Source: Perkinsus olseni (Eukaryota; Perkinsozoa; Perkinsida; Perkinsidae). From it: a stretch of DNA of 64,000 nucleotides. The notes under the pieces are model-generated. The model had not been told where the DNA came from and did no database searches. It saw only the letters and a list, made by a program, of their open reading frames with translations. The stretch spans positions 146,909-210,908 of the forward strand of contig JABANP010000046.1 of the NCBI GenBank assembly GCA_013115135.1, read 5' to 3'. Positions 1 through 11,700 of this stretch are shown piece after piece (positions within the stretch are counted from its first letter, which is position 1; each line of letters opens with the position of its first letter). Both the position numbers and the translations under genes were made by a program.

Positions 1-159
1 CACAACTCAGGCAATCTGCGTTTTAAGCCCTCACCACGCTCGCGGCATATCCCAACCAAGTACGCTGAGAGTGAAGGGGGTCGTGAATGCACAGAGGCAG
101 ATGATCTGGTAGAATTGAACCTTGAGAAAACGAATTACGTTTATCTCATTGAACGAACT

Positions 160-1609
160 CACGAAGTGGGTATATACATATTAGAGCAGCGGCGTTCGTA
201 ATGCTTATTATTACCGCCATGGGCCTCATTGTGCTGAGAGCGACCTTCTGCCCTGTTACTTGAATGGACTTCGTCACGGGTACCTACAGCTTTCAGAATA
301 CAAACTGCAAAAGAACAGCCCGTGATAACGTCCACACGATCAACTACATACACTAGACGGCTCAGAATGCCGTTTTCAACAACTACTATTTCCGTCGGCA
401 AGAGCCTGCAAACCTGAGAGGCTAGCAGGTCGGCTCGATCACCGGAAGACAATCGACAATTGACGAGAATCGAGGCCTACTCCAACCGCCGCAATAGCCA
501 ATTCCCACGATCCCTTTGTCCCAATTGTCAACACTCACCCCGAGAAGGATCAGGAAGCCCAAGTCAACCCCACCAAAGTCGTAGCCCTTAGCTGCAATGA
601 AGACGCCTATGCAGCCGATCAGCATGGACAGGTACCTGGTCGATCGAGGCGAGGTCATGGAAGTAACTCGTATGACATCTTGGAGTGAAGATGACTACTA
701 AGCCGACCTGTTCTGCATCATGCCAGGTCAACCCTCTGATACCGCCCCCTTTTTACTTTATTTTATTTCCTTTCTCCAGGCCGAACGCTACTGCCAACAT
801 GCAAGTGCACACGGGCACGAAAGGCTGTACGACTCCTGCCGATGCCGCTCCTGTGAACATCAACCCATACGGCACGATATTCTGCCGAGCCGCCCTGAAG
901 AAGACGAGTCTCAGAGACGCACTAGAATGCTGTGAAGGGCTCAAGTTCCGCAGTCAGTCATCGTACCCAGCCAGCCCCTGGATCAACACGGGCTTTATAT
1001 TCGCCTTTTTCATCCGCAGTACTCCTTCGTAGTGACGATCGGGACTGAAGAAAGCAGCGTGGGCCGATGAAAAAACTGGGAGTGCGCAAAGCTGATAGCG
1101 ATGACTCATCGCCGATGAGGCCTTGGATGAGCGACACGACCTACCTATCCGATACTACCTGGTATAGAAGATAATCGGCAGGAGGACCAAACTGACAATA
1201 CCTCTCATCAAAGAGAATATAGTAGCCGACGTCTTGCCAAAAATCTAAGACCAACAACAAGGATCTCTCCCCTCCCTCACAACCCTTTTCATTACATCTT
1301 CCGAGTGCCGACTGAAGGCCTTGAAACATACGTAATTCCCCGCAAAGAGAGCTTGCGAGAAGAGCATCATTAAGTGGGCCCTTGCTAGGTCAGCCGAGCC
1401 GGGACCGCTCACGACGTCATGATGCTCTAAACGAATGGGGAAATAAGAAGCACAGTACCGAAGATACACCCTCGATCAGTACCATAAAACGTCGGACTCT
1501 TGGGCTTCTGGTCCTCAGCTATGGGGGTGAGCAGGCGGGTGCGTGGACCCGGTCCTGGTACCCTCAACGACGTCGTGGAGCTCATCGAGGTAATCGGGAA
1601 AGCTGCCAA
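160..1609 (-). CDS. EamA/DMT-like membrane transporter, split gene
   Basis: The minus strand shows consecutive hydrophobic exons typical of the drug/metabolite transporter superfamily. A soluble N-terminus (about 1609-1480) leads across an intron to an exon with LMMLFSQALFAGNYVCFK (about 1390-1320), the usual first helix of plant/protist DMT carriers. Later exons read TGAASAGVVQPFVPV plus LAVAFGLEK (about 900-780), which matches the helix pair ending in a conserved Glu, and LSMLIGCIGVFIAAKG (about 630-570). A GTGAGT donor near 540 and a CTCAG acceptor near 418 join the last two pieces. Substrate cannot be told. The 3' end is unclear and may run past 160; several exon borders are guesses. Family call moderately sure, gene model weak. 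Confidence 0.45.
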
Positions 1610-1827
1610 TACTCAGAGAAAATTCAACAGGGAAACGAAGTTTAGTTGTGGTTTATCGCCCAGCAGGCTTGTGTGAAGCCGCCTCACTGGGGCGGGCTTG
1701 TCTCTTACTAAGGCTGTTCACCGGAGCGATCTCGCTACGTAGTCATACAAGTGGCAGTCCATGGTGATGCCGTAGATCCCTATAGAAGTGCGTTCTGAGA
1801 AGCTAAGACCACTGGGAGCCTCTTGAG

Positions 1828-2299
1828 ATGGACGTAGGGCGGCAAGTCTGTATCGCGGAGTTGAAGCTAGTTGTACGAGTACGGAGCTGTACACGTGCTA
1901 CCCAGGGCGTTCCAACAGGACAACCGGGCGATGTCCCGAGAGTTGATCACCGGAACCGGACCCCGAGATACTATCGGAGAGATGAGTCCGGCCTTCCGAG
2001 ATCGACTCGGAAGTGGGTGGCAAACAAGCTCTGAATACTTCTGCGCATCTTGTGCGGGGATCCGAGCGCGTAGGGGCTTCGAAACGTAGCACATAGCACA
2101 AAAGTTCAGTGTCGTGCAGCAGGAGCAGCAGGGAGGCATGAGAAAGATCATGCCAGTATTGACCTGTGCTGTCCTTGGAATCGCCATATGCTTACTCTTT
2201 TGCCTTACGAGAGGTTCCCATCCATTCGACGGCCACGTACCAAATATTACCGTCGCGCGCCACGAAATAGTTTTTTGCCGGGGATGCGTCGTATCGTAG
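1828..2299 (+). CDS. Possible small gene with C-terminal membrane anchor
   Basis: Not recognised. Two open stretches in one frame, separated by a TAG at about 2087, cover this region. The second carries a clear 20-residue hydrophobic segment (MPVLTCAVLGIAICLLF) that would act as a tail anchor. No family motif is visible and no convincing intron joins the halves. It lies between the start of the minus-strand transporter and the start of the AIFM3-like gene, and overlaps an inverted copy of motif A at 2250-2268. It could equally be spacer DNA. Confidence 0.15.
2250..2268 (-). repeat. Motif A copy 1 (intergenic)
   Basis: On the minus strand this reads ATTTCGTGGCGCGCGACGG, the full motif A core. 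It lies 80 bp upstream of the AIFM3-like start codon and, unlike the other copies, has no proven intron around it. Confidence 0.6.
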
Positions 2300-2348
2300 T
2301 GTTACTGTGTCTTGATGCACCGTAGCCAGTTCCCTTTCTTTGACGTTC

Positions 2349-5300
2349 ATGCTGAGCCATCGTTTTCTACCACAGTGCTCTCGCCTTCTGTCAGCCATCA
2401 ACACTACTGGGCGACATCGGACGACTCCGATTCAGCATGTACCCAAGCCCGGTCGATCTGCCTCTGGCGTGGCATTAGCCTTGAGCACTCTCTCGGTAGC
2501 CGCTGCCACTGTGCACAATCTTGCCCGGAAGGACGTCTACTGTGACGAGAAAGAACGTGAGAAAGAGGATTGTGGATCCGTTGTGCACGTGCTGGCGTCA
2601 AGCTGCTTCCTTAAGGGATGGACAACATAGTACATCCCTTGGTAGTTTCCACTGGGCCTCACCTGGGCTCCAGTAGCGAGCCTAGGGCAGACCTTTTCGC
2701 GTAGAGGACGTTATGAATTGAGAAGAGGTCTATTGAGCTCCCCGCCTGGTGAAACCCCTTCGGCAATGGGTAGCACCTTGGAGGTGTTCAGTGAAGCAAT
2801 TCTTGAATCCAGAGTCGCTTCAGGAGTGAAAATCAATTCCAGAGTCGATGGTAAGTTGCAGAATTACCTTATTGACCCGGGCCCAGTAGTCGCCGATCGT
2901 TCTGGCCGCAGATATGTAGCCCCTGTTTTGAACGAACTTGACGGCTCCGGTTAGGAGCACGGTCCTGTTGGTTTTTAGACGAGTTCACAAAAGGAGGCGA
3001 GTGGGTGAAACTGGGTGGGAATGACGAGTTCGAGAACGGTGAGATGTACGAGATGCAAGTGGGAGAGAACAGGAAAGTGAGGAAAGGCGCGTGGATCATG
3101 CGGAGGGATAGAACCTACGCCCTTTAGATTCTGATAACCAGGACGAAGGATGGCCGGTTGTACTGCACAGGAGCTCTTTGCAGCCACTACGGCTTTCCTC
3201 TGAAAAAAGGCATATTTCTCAACGACACCGTAGTGTGCCCTCTGGTACGTCGGCCGCTTCCGCGGTCTTCCACCGGTCACTCTTCAGCATGATGCAACTT
3301 TCGACATTAAGACAGGCGAGCCATTGCGTGGGCCGGGGTTGGACGCTATTCCCACTTACAAGAGTAAGTAGCGAGTCTCTAGCACTGATCGATCTATGGG
3401 TGGCCGAGCGGGGTATTTTTGCCCCCCCCCGTTTTGGAGTCGGGGCGTATGACAAGGCAGCAGGATGAGAATATCTCTGATTCATTCGCTATGCCCGCCG
3501 CCGCCGTTTGAAACCGATGGGGGGCTGCATCGTCTCAGTTGAGGTTAGAGAGGACGGAGTCTATGCTGACCTGCCCAAGAAATCCGATCTCTGGATCGCC
3601 AAGGAGAATGTGCAGGGCATGGCCAAGCGAGATCCTGAGGACAAGAGGGGTAGTGGTAGCTTGGTAGCTCCTACGTGACCGAATGCCCACGGAGGTGTTT
3701 TCAGTATATGTTATAGTAGGGGGAGGTGCTGCAGCTGCCACCGCCGCTGAGAGCCTCAGACAGAACGGATACACAGGCAGGATCATCATGGTAGGGCGGC
3801 GTGGGTCTTCGACCATCAGCAAACCTTAAGAGGTGCCACGCTTATATGACCATCTTGTTCGCTCCGTCCCCGATGCTGACTTTCCCTCATTCCCCGTTCT
3901 GCTGCACCGACGCCTTGTGGTATTGGAGTCTGCTGTGGCGTCCAGATGACTCGTGAGAGACATCTGCCGTACGATCGACCAGTCCTGTCAAAGAAGTTGG
4001 ACGCTGCTGACGATCCGTCCAAACTCTACCTACGTGACAGAGAGTTCTACGCTAAGTAGGGCGGGGAGGGACTAGGGTGCTGTGATGAGAGGGGTGGTCC
4101 CGTTGACAGGCATGATATAGAGGTGTGGACGGATACTCTGGTCACAAAGGTAGATGCAGAACATCGTATTGTGGAGATCCAACCATCGGAGTCTCACAAG
4201 TGAGAAACTCGGACGAGCAGCAGTCTCTATAGTGGCCGCCTTGTCGACCCCGCCATGGTAGAGCATTGTCTTGTTCCGTTGAAGAGGGGCTGTAGATGGC
4301 ATCGATTTACGTTCTTCCCTTGTTTCAGCCATCCATCGGAGGTTACCTATGATAAGTGCCTGTGGGCTGCAGGCTCCGACGCTAGGAAGGCCTACATTCC
4401 TGGACTTAACGCTAAGTACCGCAGTGCTCGTCCGTGTTGCATTAACGTCATCTCTGCGGGTAGGAACGTCTTTCTGTTTGAGGACTCCTGATGATGCTCA
4501 TGCCATAACCGAATACGCGGAGGCTGGTCAGAGGGTAGGGCTGCGTTGTACGCGACTAAATCAGCGAGGAGTCCTCATAGGTAGTCTTGGTCGGGTCGGG
4601 GTTCATCGGCATGGAGATGGCCAGCGCCCTGGTTAGCATGGGAGTGGACGTCACTGTTGTGGGTAGGGTTCGAAGACCAGGCTTTAGTGGAAGGCCATGC
4701 TCCCGGCTAGGTCGGGAAACTGTGCCGTTCCAAAGAGTATTAGGAAAGAAGGTAGGGGCATACTTCGCCCACATGTTAGCGGAGAGGTGAGCAGAGGGAA
4801 GGGCGGGGCATCCGTCCGGGACGCGTCCGTTGGAGGATGGGATAATCGAAGTCGCATCACTTTCACGGTCTGTGAGTTGACGTTGATGTATCAGGCACAT
4901 ACAGTTCATCGGAGGTACAACGGTGAAGTTGCTCAGATCTGAGGCGATGGAACATGGCTGTAGGTGTTCGTGCGGGGAATCGAACCCGGGACCTTGCCTC
5001 GATGATCTTCCGTGAGAGATGCTAGGCAGTAGTACATCTTCGAAACCGTTAAAGGGTTTTTTTCCGCAAGGAAATCAAGGCTCTTCCCTGCCATTTAATT
5101 TCATCGACCGAGCGAGAGGGTGTCGTACGACCGCCCACGACTGTGACGCCACTGTCCTTCAGCCTACAGCGAGGATAGCCTCGTTAATGGAGTAGAGCTG
5201 GACGACGGCGACCTTCTCTTCGCGGATGCGGTCATCATGGGCACCGGTGCAGTACCCAACACCTCGCAGCTCACCGGCGTCCAGCGGGCAGTAGGTCGTG

Positions 5301-5984
5301 CGTTTGGGGACCTTAGGTGGCCTTAGGGAGGAATTTTCAGGCTGATGGATCGCTGCCGACCGATCCGTTTTTGGGCGTGCAGATGGCTGATGGTTCCTTC
5401 AGTAACACACTCTATGCCGCCGGGGACGTGGCAAGATATCCGGATGTGCGCACAGGCAAGATTCCTTCTGTCAGTAGACTGCCCAGGAAACCGAAATTCA
5501 GGCGAGCCGCTGCGGGTTGAGCATTGGGACGTCGCACTGCAGATGGGCAGAATCGCGGGAGCGAACATGGCCGGGAAGTTCAGACCGTGAGTTTCGTGGC
5601 GCGCGACGTGAGGGAAGTGCATGCGTAGGTATACGACGGTGCCCTACTTCTGGACCATGATATTCGGCAAATCCTTGCGCTACGTGGGCAGCACAGGCGG
5701 CAAGGACGGGTCGAACTTTTTTGACAACGTCATCATTGAGGGCGACTTTAAAGAGAGTCGTTTTGTGGCTTACTATTGTCGGGTAGTGGTATGAGGTGCA
5801 CGATTCCTCCGCGACGGAGCGAAGCAGTTTTTGTTCTTTTTAGGGTGATCATATCCTTGCTGTAGCAACAGTAGGATCGGACCCTGTTGCCGTTGCCTGC
5901 GGAGAGCTGATGAAGCGAGGAATGATGCCCCGTACCAGCGAGCTCATGCTCGGCACCTGCAACGCTCAGGGCATTTTGGAGTAA
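2349..5984 (+). CDS. AIFM3-like Rieske/FAD pyridine nucleotide oxidoreductase
   Basis: A split gene of at least ten exons. The start at 2349 gives a basic, Ser/Arg-rich presequence and a short hydrophobic stretch (SGVALALSTLSVAAATV), as expected for a mitochondrial membrane protein. The Rieske domain follows: ligands CSH (exon 3128-3244) and CPLH, whose His falls on the next exon from 3288. Next come the FAD fold VIVGGGAAAATAAESL (about 3705), ERHLPYDRPVLSKKLD (about 3955), the NAD fold VGSGFIGMEMASALVSMGV (about 4590) and AAGDVARYPD (about 5420). The C-terminal dimer region includes VPYFWTMIFGKSLRYVG and ends GTCNAQGILE before TAA at 5982. In this family NAD(P)H is oxidised by FAD and passed to a 2Fe-2S centre; human AIFM3 is mitochondrial. 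Introns at 5587-5628 and 5783-5843 carry motifs A and B. The second exon (within about 2700-2960) is uncertain. Confidence 0.85.
4964..5035 (-). repeat. tRNA-derived remnant in AIFM3-like intron
   Basis: The minus strand contains a B-box-like T-arm (CCCGGGTTCGATTCCCCG), but no paired acceptor stem and only a poor A box. It sits in the intron between the exons ending near 4940 and starting near 5163, antisense to the host gene. Its T-arm matches the remnant at 41046-41108. Confidence 0.35.
5591..5609 (+). repeat. Motif A copy 2, in AIFM3-like intron 5587-5628
   Basis: GTTTCGTGGCGCGCGACGT lies inside a 42-nt GT-AG intron. Splicing out 5587-5628 restores the conserved KFRPYTTVPYFW reading, so the motif is intronic here. 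Confidence 0.8.
5815..5825 (+). repeat. Motif B copy 1, in AIFM3-like intron 5783-5843
   Basis: CGGAGCGAAGC lies in a 61-nt intron, 18 nt before its 3' splice site. Removing the intron joins AYYCR to GDHILAVATVG in frame. Confidence 0.75.
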
Positions 5985-6640
5985 GGAAGATAATAAGCGC
6001 TGCTGCTTTTGCGGTGTCTTGCAGTAGTTTGATTCGACGCGTCTCGGGAATTAGGCTGACTCCGCACTCTGGAGTATTGCAGCTCATCGGATAGCAAAGC
6101 CCAGCTAGCGTACGGGAGTGGTCTTCACGCTCTCACTCCTGCGGACTTGCTTTTCGCTCGGAAGTTGTGACACGGATTGTTTGGAATTGAGCTACGCCGC
6201 TGTGGCTGCAGGCGGGTGAAGAAGTTGGACGAAGTGACGAAACCGAGGAAGGTAACACCCAAGACGCCCAAGGCGGCATGATGATGTCATCGCAACTACC
6301 TGAACTTACCGCTTTTCAATGCTTTTTAGTGTTCAATTTATGTTGCGTCAGGGGGGTCTGCTCCACGTGAACTCTGCGTATTCTACGGTATCTATTATTC
6401 TATCTTGACGGCAAGGTGCCAGAGCTCATCTCTGCTCTTGGTTGTATCATCAGCGACTATTCTATCAATGCCGTCGAGGTTGAGCTTTTCATTGCAGCGG
6501 CGGGCTGCTGCACAGGCCCTGTATGATACACTACTTAGGCGTGTGGCTCGGCGATAGGTTCGATAGCAACACCCCGAGCCCGTTGTCATGTTGGGCATCT
6601 CCATTTGTCTCGCACTCTACCAAACTTGACAGTGTTGTCT
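5985..6640. other. Spacer after AIFM3-like gene
   Basis: No gene is supported. A short acidic open stretch on the plus strand (about 6210-6330, with MMMSSQLPELTAF) could be an exon of the next gene, but no joining sites were convincing. Confidence 0.4.
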
Positions 6641-8127
6641 CTCCTCTGTAGCGTGCTATGAAGGCGTGTGGTACTGCCTCGGCCCTCATGGTATCCCCTC
6701 TGTTCTCAGCACTATTTACCCTTATATCGTCGAAAGCTCCTTTCGAATGTATCGTGACCAAGTCCTTCGTCTAAGGTCCGGTGAAACATCTTCGTCCCCT
6801 TCTCCTACTACTGCCCCTCCTAAGAAACCAGGCAGTACCTCGTCGGACAACTCTCCTTCCAAAAGGCTCAGCTCATACGTACTGATGCGTGTACTCGCTG
6901 CATCGAGATCGGCGTTCCTTCAGTATCCCTCGGCTCCTCGTAATCACCACTGCCCGGGGAGCTACTGGGGAATGAAGGAAGACGGAGTTCAGGGTGAGTG
7001 CCTTCTGCCCGAGGCTCGTCGGGGCCCAATCCGATATCCGCGCCGTGCTGTAGAGGTGGTTAATGGCGGATCTGAGTTGGTTGTTCTCGTCTTATTTCGG
7101 GCTTTCCTCGTCTCAGGCTCTCAGCCAGCAGCTCCAGTCACCCGTCACAGCAGGGCGATGGTACTCTCTTCCGATTGCATACCCCTTCCCAGAGAGGTCA
7201 AAGGTCCGGGAGTTCCCCCGGATTCCTCGATAATGGTCATCTCTTGTAGGACGCCGAAGCGCGTAACGTCACGACATCTCTAAGAGATATCTTGTCTTAT
7301 ACGTGAGGCTTGAGAGTAGGCGGAGCGAAGTTTTTACGTACCTCCGTATTAGGCACAATCAGCCGGATGGACACGTCTTCATAGTGAGGAGGATCCAACG
7401 GTTGGGATACGACTCACCCGACATTCTCTACAACTACTTCAAGAACGAGCTGGGCATGCAAATCCGTCGGGTCATGGTGAGGGCTTCTCCCACTCCTCGT
7501 TCGTGCTGCTCGGCTGAACGGTCAGACAGGTGGTCGCTAGTACCGCGCCTGAGGCTTCGGATACCACTGCTGTGTGCAAGTCAGGAAGGGAACGGAAGCG
7601 CCCCGCTAATATGGGCTTCGTCATAGCGGAAAGTAGGCAGGGAGAGAGGGCTGGCTTCTGACTAGAGCGATTAGCATCAAAGGGACTCACACCGAACACC
7701 GTCATCGTTGATGAAATTGAAGACGTGCGAGGGCGACCATTCCGGAGCAAATCGGCCGAGTCCGTCCCACCACTGCGAAGTTCTATCGAATGACTTTGTA
7801 TGGACAATATCATGCTAGATTCCTATGAAGTCAATGCCATCATAGCCATCAACAACATGGGAGGTGGGGCAATAGACGTGAAAGGTAATCGATCACTCGG
7901 GCGCGCGCGGAGTGCGCAGGGTCATCCTAGGTGTTCCGATTGTGGTGGCACCATTTGTCAAGGAGCATGCTGGACTGATTGAGTCCAGTCCGGTGTCCTC
8001 TACTGTATCTCGCACCGGCACTAGCACCGGTGTTGGTAGCAGCTGTGAGCACTACACTGACGCTTGTCTGGGTGGTATTGGCTTTGATTTTGATGAGTAT
8101 GTGAGAGAGGCATTGGACTTACCATGA
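6640..8127 (+). CDS. RRM-like RNA-binding protein, split gene
   Basis: Exons joined by eye give a Ser/Pro-rich N-terminal part (about 6770-6989), a 129-nt GTGAGT...CTCAG intron, and then a fold reading like an RNA recognition motif: beta-1 HVFIVRRI, helix SPDILYNYFKNEL, beta-2 QIRRVM (7353-7475), an insert ending RKRPANMGFVIAE (about 7545-7632) and TVIVDEIEDVRGRPF (about 7695). The intron at 7303-7352 is fixed by a clean in-frame join (SYT to HNQPDGHV) and carries motif B. Canonical RNP aromatic residues are not obvious, so the domain call rests on secondary-structure order and the MGFV strand. The start and the 3' exons (7800-8127) are uncertain. Confidence 0.45.
7319..7330 (+). repeat. Motif B copy 2, in intron 7303-7352
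   Basis: GGCGGAGCGAAG lies in a 50-nt intron of the RRM-like gene, 22 nt before the 3' splice site. Confidence 0.7.
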
Positions 8128-8709
8128 TGCTGCTTCTTGCAATAATGAAACTAATTTGATAATAAGGCATCATTCTTAGCTGCTAAAGGAGTAGTAGTGA
8201 TAGACGTTCAGGTCGGGGTTAACCTCCGGTACCTTTACTAGAGGTGAGTGTATCATTTATCATTATCATTGTCATCAAGCATTGTCTCCGATACTCATCG
8301 CGATGTATCTTACGCCCGTTTCTGGTGGCTTTATAGTAGTAGCAGCAGTAGTGATAATGATGATGAAGATGCTAGGTTGGATGCACATGTCAGTAACAAC
8401 AACAGCAGCAGCTTCTTGCATGCGACTAGGCGTCTCTCTTGCGTTCTAGTAAGGGGAGACCAAGGCAAATGGGGACGTGAGTTTATTTATTACGAAGGGA
8501 TAAGTCAAGGAGGGTCAAGTCATGTTGGCGGTCAGTGGTGGTCGAGTAGTATGTGTTGTTCGATCGCCTTGTCGCCAGCGATGACAGGGATCAGTAATTT
8601 GGGATTCCTAGCCGGACTACACCTGTCGCCCTTCCGAACCTGCCCACCTGTGACATCCAGATAACCAGTAATTGCATGCTTCTCGACTAGGGGTTGTCTC
8701 TCTGCTACC
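8128..8709. other. Spacer with AGT/AGC/GATG-rich simple repeats
   Basis: A low-complexity run of AGT, AGC and GATG triplets spans about 8335-8375, with AACAGC repeats at 8395-8412. The plus-strand open frame through it is Ser/Asp-rich because of the repeat and shows no family feature. Confidence 0.5.
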
Positions 8710-11700
8710 ATGGCTCCACCGTCGGCTGCAGTGGTGAGTGGGACCAGTGCCTCTGTGAATCTACAGGACATCACCAAGCTCCTAGCTTCGCTGGATGCTC
8801 GCCCTACTGGTACTAGGAGCGGGAGGGAGGTGTTCGGCGATGCACTGCGCTTGCCCTTTGACCGACTCTGGGCGACGTGTATGTTTCTATCCGCTATGAC
8901 GTACCTCCTTCAATGGCGATTCGCATTCAACGGCGTCGATCGACTCCAAGCTGACGGTCAGCTCATACCGACTACTTCTTGTTTATTCGCGGCCGGCCCA
9001 GCTTATGCGTTATGGTTCCGAATCTCAGTGTCCAAGTTCGAGTCGGCCGTGACGAAGTATCCCTCGGCGGCGGTGTTCTGGATAAAGTATCTGGACTACA
9101 TGTCGGAGACTGTGGGAGCTGATGCTAAGAGGAGAGCCACACTGTCACTGAGGGCCACTGAACATTGCCCTATCGTAATAATAATAGGACATCTTCGTAA
9201 CTGCACTTTGGCCTTTTTCATGGCGTAGCAGCACTATAGTCTAACGTGAGGAAACGGTCTAGAATGGCGTGATTGGGTGTATTGTCGGAGAGTGTGGTTT
9301 GAGGAAGGGTGGACCTTCTGAAGTTGGTTTTGTGGTCAGGTCGCGATATGGGAGAGGCACTTAGCCAATGTGAAAGCAGCGGAGCCGCTCGCTCAGCTGC
9401 TACCAACGTACAGTGACGCCTTGCAGGCAGTTGGACAGGATAGGGACTCTGGTCGGCTGTGGATGGAATACGGGTAGTGGAGGGGCTCAGTCCACGGCTG
9501 TCGGGATCTCCGTCCTGTATCCGTCCGGCCATTGCGTAACGAAGGGGCTCATAAGAGTATGTCCTCACGCGATATAGAAGGCCGAACTGAAGTAGTCGGT
9601 TTTGCGCACTACGAAGTGTGAAGCATGAGTCGGGGAAGATGTGGTATGAGATAAGAATATCGGACAGCATTGTTGAATCCGGAAGGTACCTTCTGAAGAT
9701 GCTCTACAATCACCAACAGAAGAACGTCTTCGCCATGACAAGAGGAGACTCCAGCGAGGACGTCTCTGAAGAAAATGATAGGAAAGGTGATAACGACGCA
9801 CCACTGATAGTCGGACGACGATGCTTATAGGAGATTCCCCGTTGGAGTTGCCTGTCCCTGAGGAGCCACCGTCGGGTATATCATTGGCATTAGTCTCTGA
9901 GGCAAACCTGGAGCAGGTAGTAGTCATGAGGGGCCCTACTCGAGGCCTCATAGTTGGGGAATGTTTGAGAAATGGCCGTTCACTGGCATAGCGTTGAAGG
10001 CACTTGAGTATTGCATGCTTAGTAGTGTTCAAAAATTCACTTGCCATTCTAGGCGTACAGCATTCTCGCCACTTCATGGAGGCCAAACTCATGTTTGCCT
10101 TCGTACGTGGCGAGATTCTCGTGTTACCCGACCGAAGCCTCTGCAGACTACTGTCTTCGTATCAGGTATCGTTCCAGCCGAATGTAGATCTCATCCGGCA
10201 GCACTACCAGGACGCTGTATCTACTCCATCTAATTTTATAGACCAGCTTTGGTAGTAAAGGCCGGGGGACAGTCCAAAACTTTGATATAGCGGGAGACGT
10301 TCCACGGACGTGCGCGTTTCGTCCTTCTAAAAATGGAACTGGAACTTCTCTAACTCGAGCTGTTGGGGTCAAATTGAAGTCTCGAGCGCGTGGGCACTGG
10401 GAAGCTTTTGTTCTGCAGAGTTGGGATACATGTTAGAGGCCTTTTAGGGACGAGTATCAAGAGTTTGAGCAAGCCATCCACAACCATGAGCAAAAAGATG
10501 AAAAGAAGAAGCCCATCGCCACGGGATGGGAGCAAGGTCACTATGGTGACGTAAGCCGAGGCTCGACAGAGGCTTCCTGTACTGGCTACTACTTGACTGT
10601 CAGGGAGTAGGGCCATCGCTGTGCTCGAGGCTGTTGACTGAGTATTCTAATCGCTACATGTCATCCAAGCAAGTTTACAAGGAGCTGACCAGGCTGTATG
10701 GCCAGGTAAGGGTTTCCAGAATGGCTTTGTTGCTTGGGCCTGCTCATCAAAACTCACTTCAGTACGAAGTCCGAGTGAAGACGAGCTCATCTGTAGCCGG
10801 CCTTACGATCAGATCATCCCCCTGGCTGTGCCTGTTCCACTCACATCGGAATCGGCGAGGAAGCTACGACGAAACATCAAAGGCTGGCGTCAAGTCCTCC
10901 TGTATGAGAAGTCCAATCCACTACAGGTTGGCAGTGCCACTGGCGATCTGTCAGAGTTTATCATCTCCCGTCCGTTCCTCAGCTTCCCCAGCCAGAGTGC
11001 GCAGAGGCTCTTCGAGCGAGAGTGGACTTAGTGTTCCGGCAATGCCTGATGGGCAACGCGTACGAGGGATGTGATCATTTAATAGCTAGAGGTGTCAGAA
11101 TATTGTTAGGTACGTGGCCGAGTTCTGGTACGACTACTTCGTGTGGCAATATTCGTATCAGCTGCAGTCGCTGGTGAGACCGACGGAATCAGCTCCAGTC
11201 GAGACACTTCGAACGGCGATCAACGTACGAAGGCATCGTGGGAGAATCCGCTAAGGTTGTTGTCGTCCCTCTGTAGAAGTACCTGCCATATGATGTCTGT
11301 CTTCGTCTTGTCTTGGCCATGGTGCTGGAGGAGGAGCAAAGCAACTACGGCATCCGGAAGACCGGTGAGGCATCTTCGCTGCGGGAGCCGCAAAGAGGTC
11401 TGTGGACTGCTATAAGCTCCTTCCGCTGAGGCTCCTCCTGGCGTCTGGGCTGAGCCGTCCCGGGTGCACCTCATTGCTCCCGAGCGTCTCTTTTTCGTTC
11501 CTCCGATAATCGAGGAGGGAACTACGGTGGAGATCAGTCGCTCGCTTAGATGATGCTGGCCGACCGATCGACGAAGCTGATCAGACCTACGCGGATCTCC
11601 TTTCTGTCTTCGACTCAATACAGCAGAGCTGCCCTACCGGCCTGGTGCACTACCTCAGGTGGGAAGCCCCGGAAGGCAGGCCGCTATTTTCGTGGCGCAG

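Noticed and set aside
2322..2331. ACCGTAGCCA, like the first 10 nt of the dinoflagellate/Perkinsus spliced leader, shortly upstream of the AIFM3-like ATG
   Set aside because: Only 10 of 22 nt match and the following bases differ, so neither a spliced-leader gene nor a clear relic leader can be claimed.
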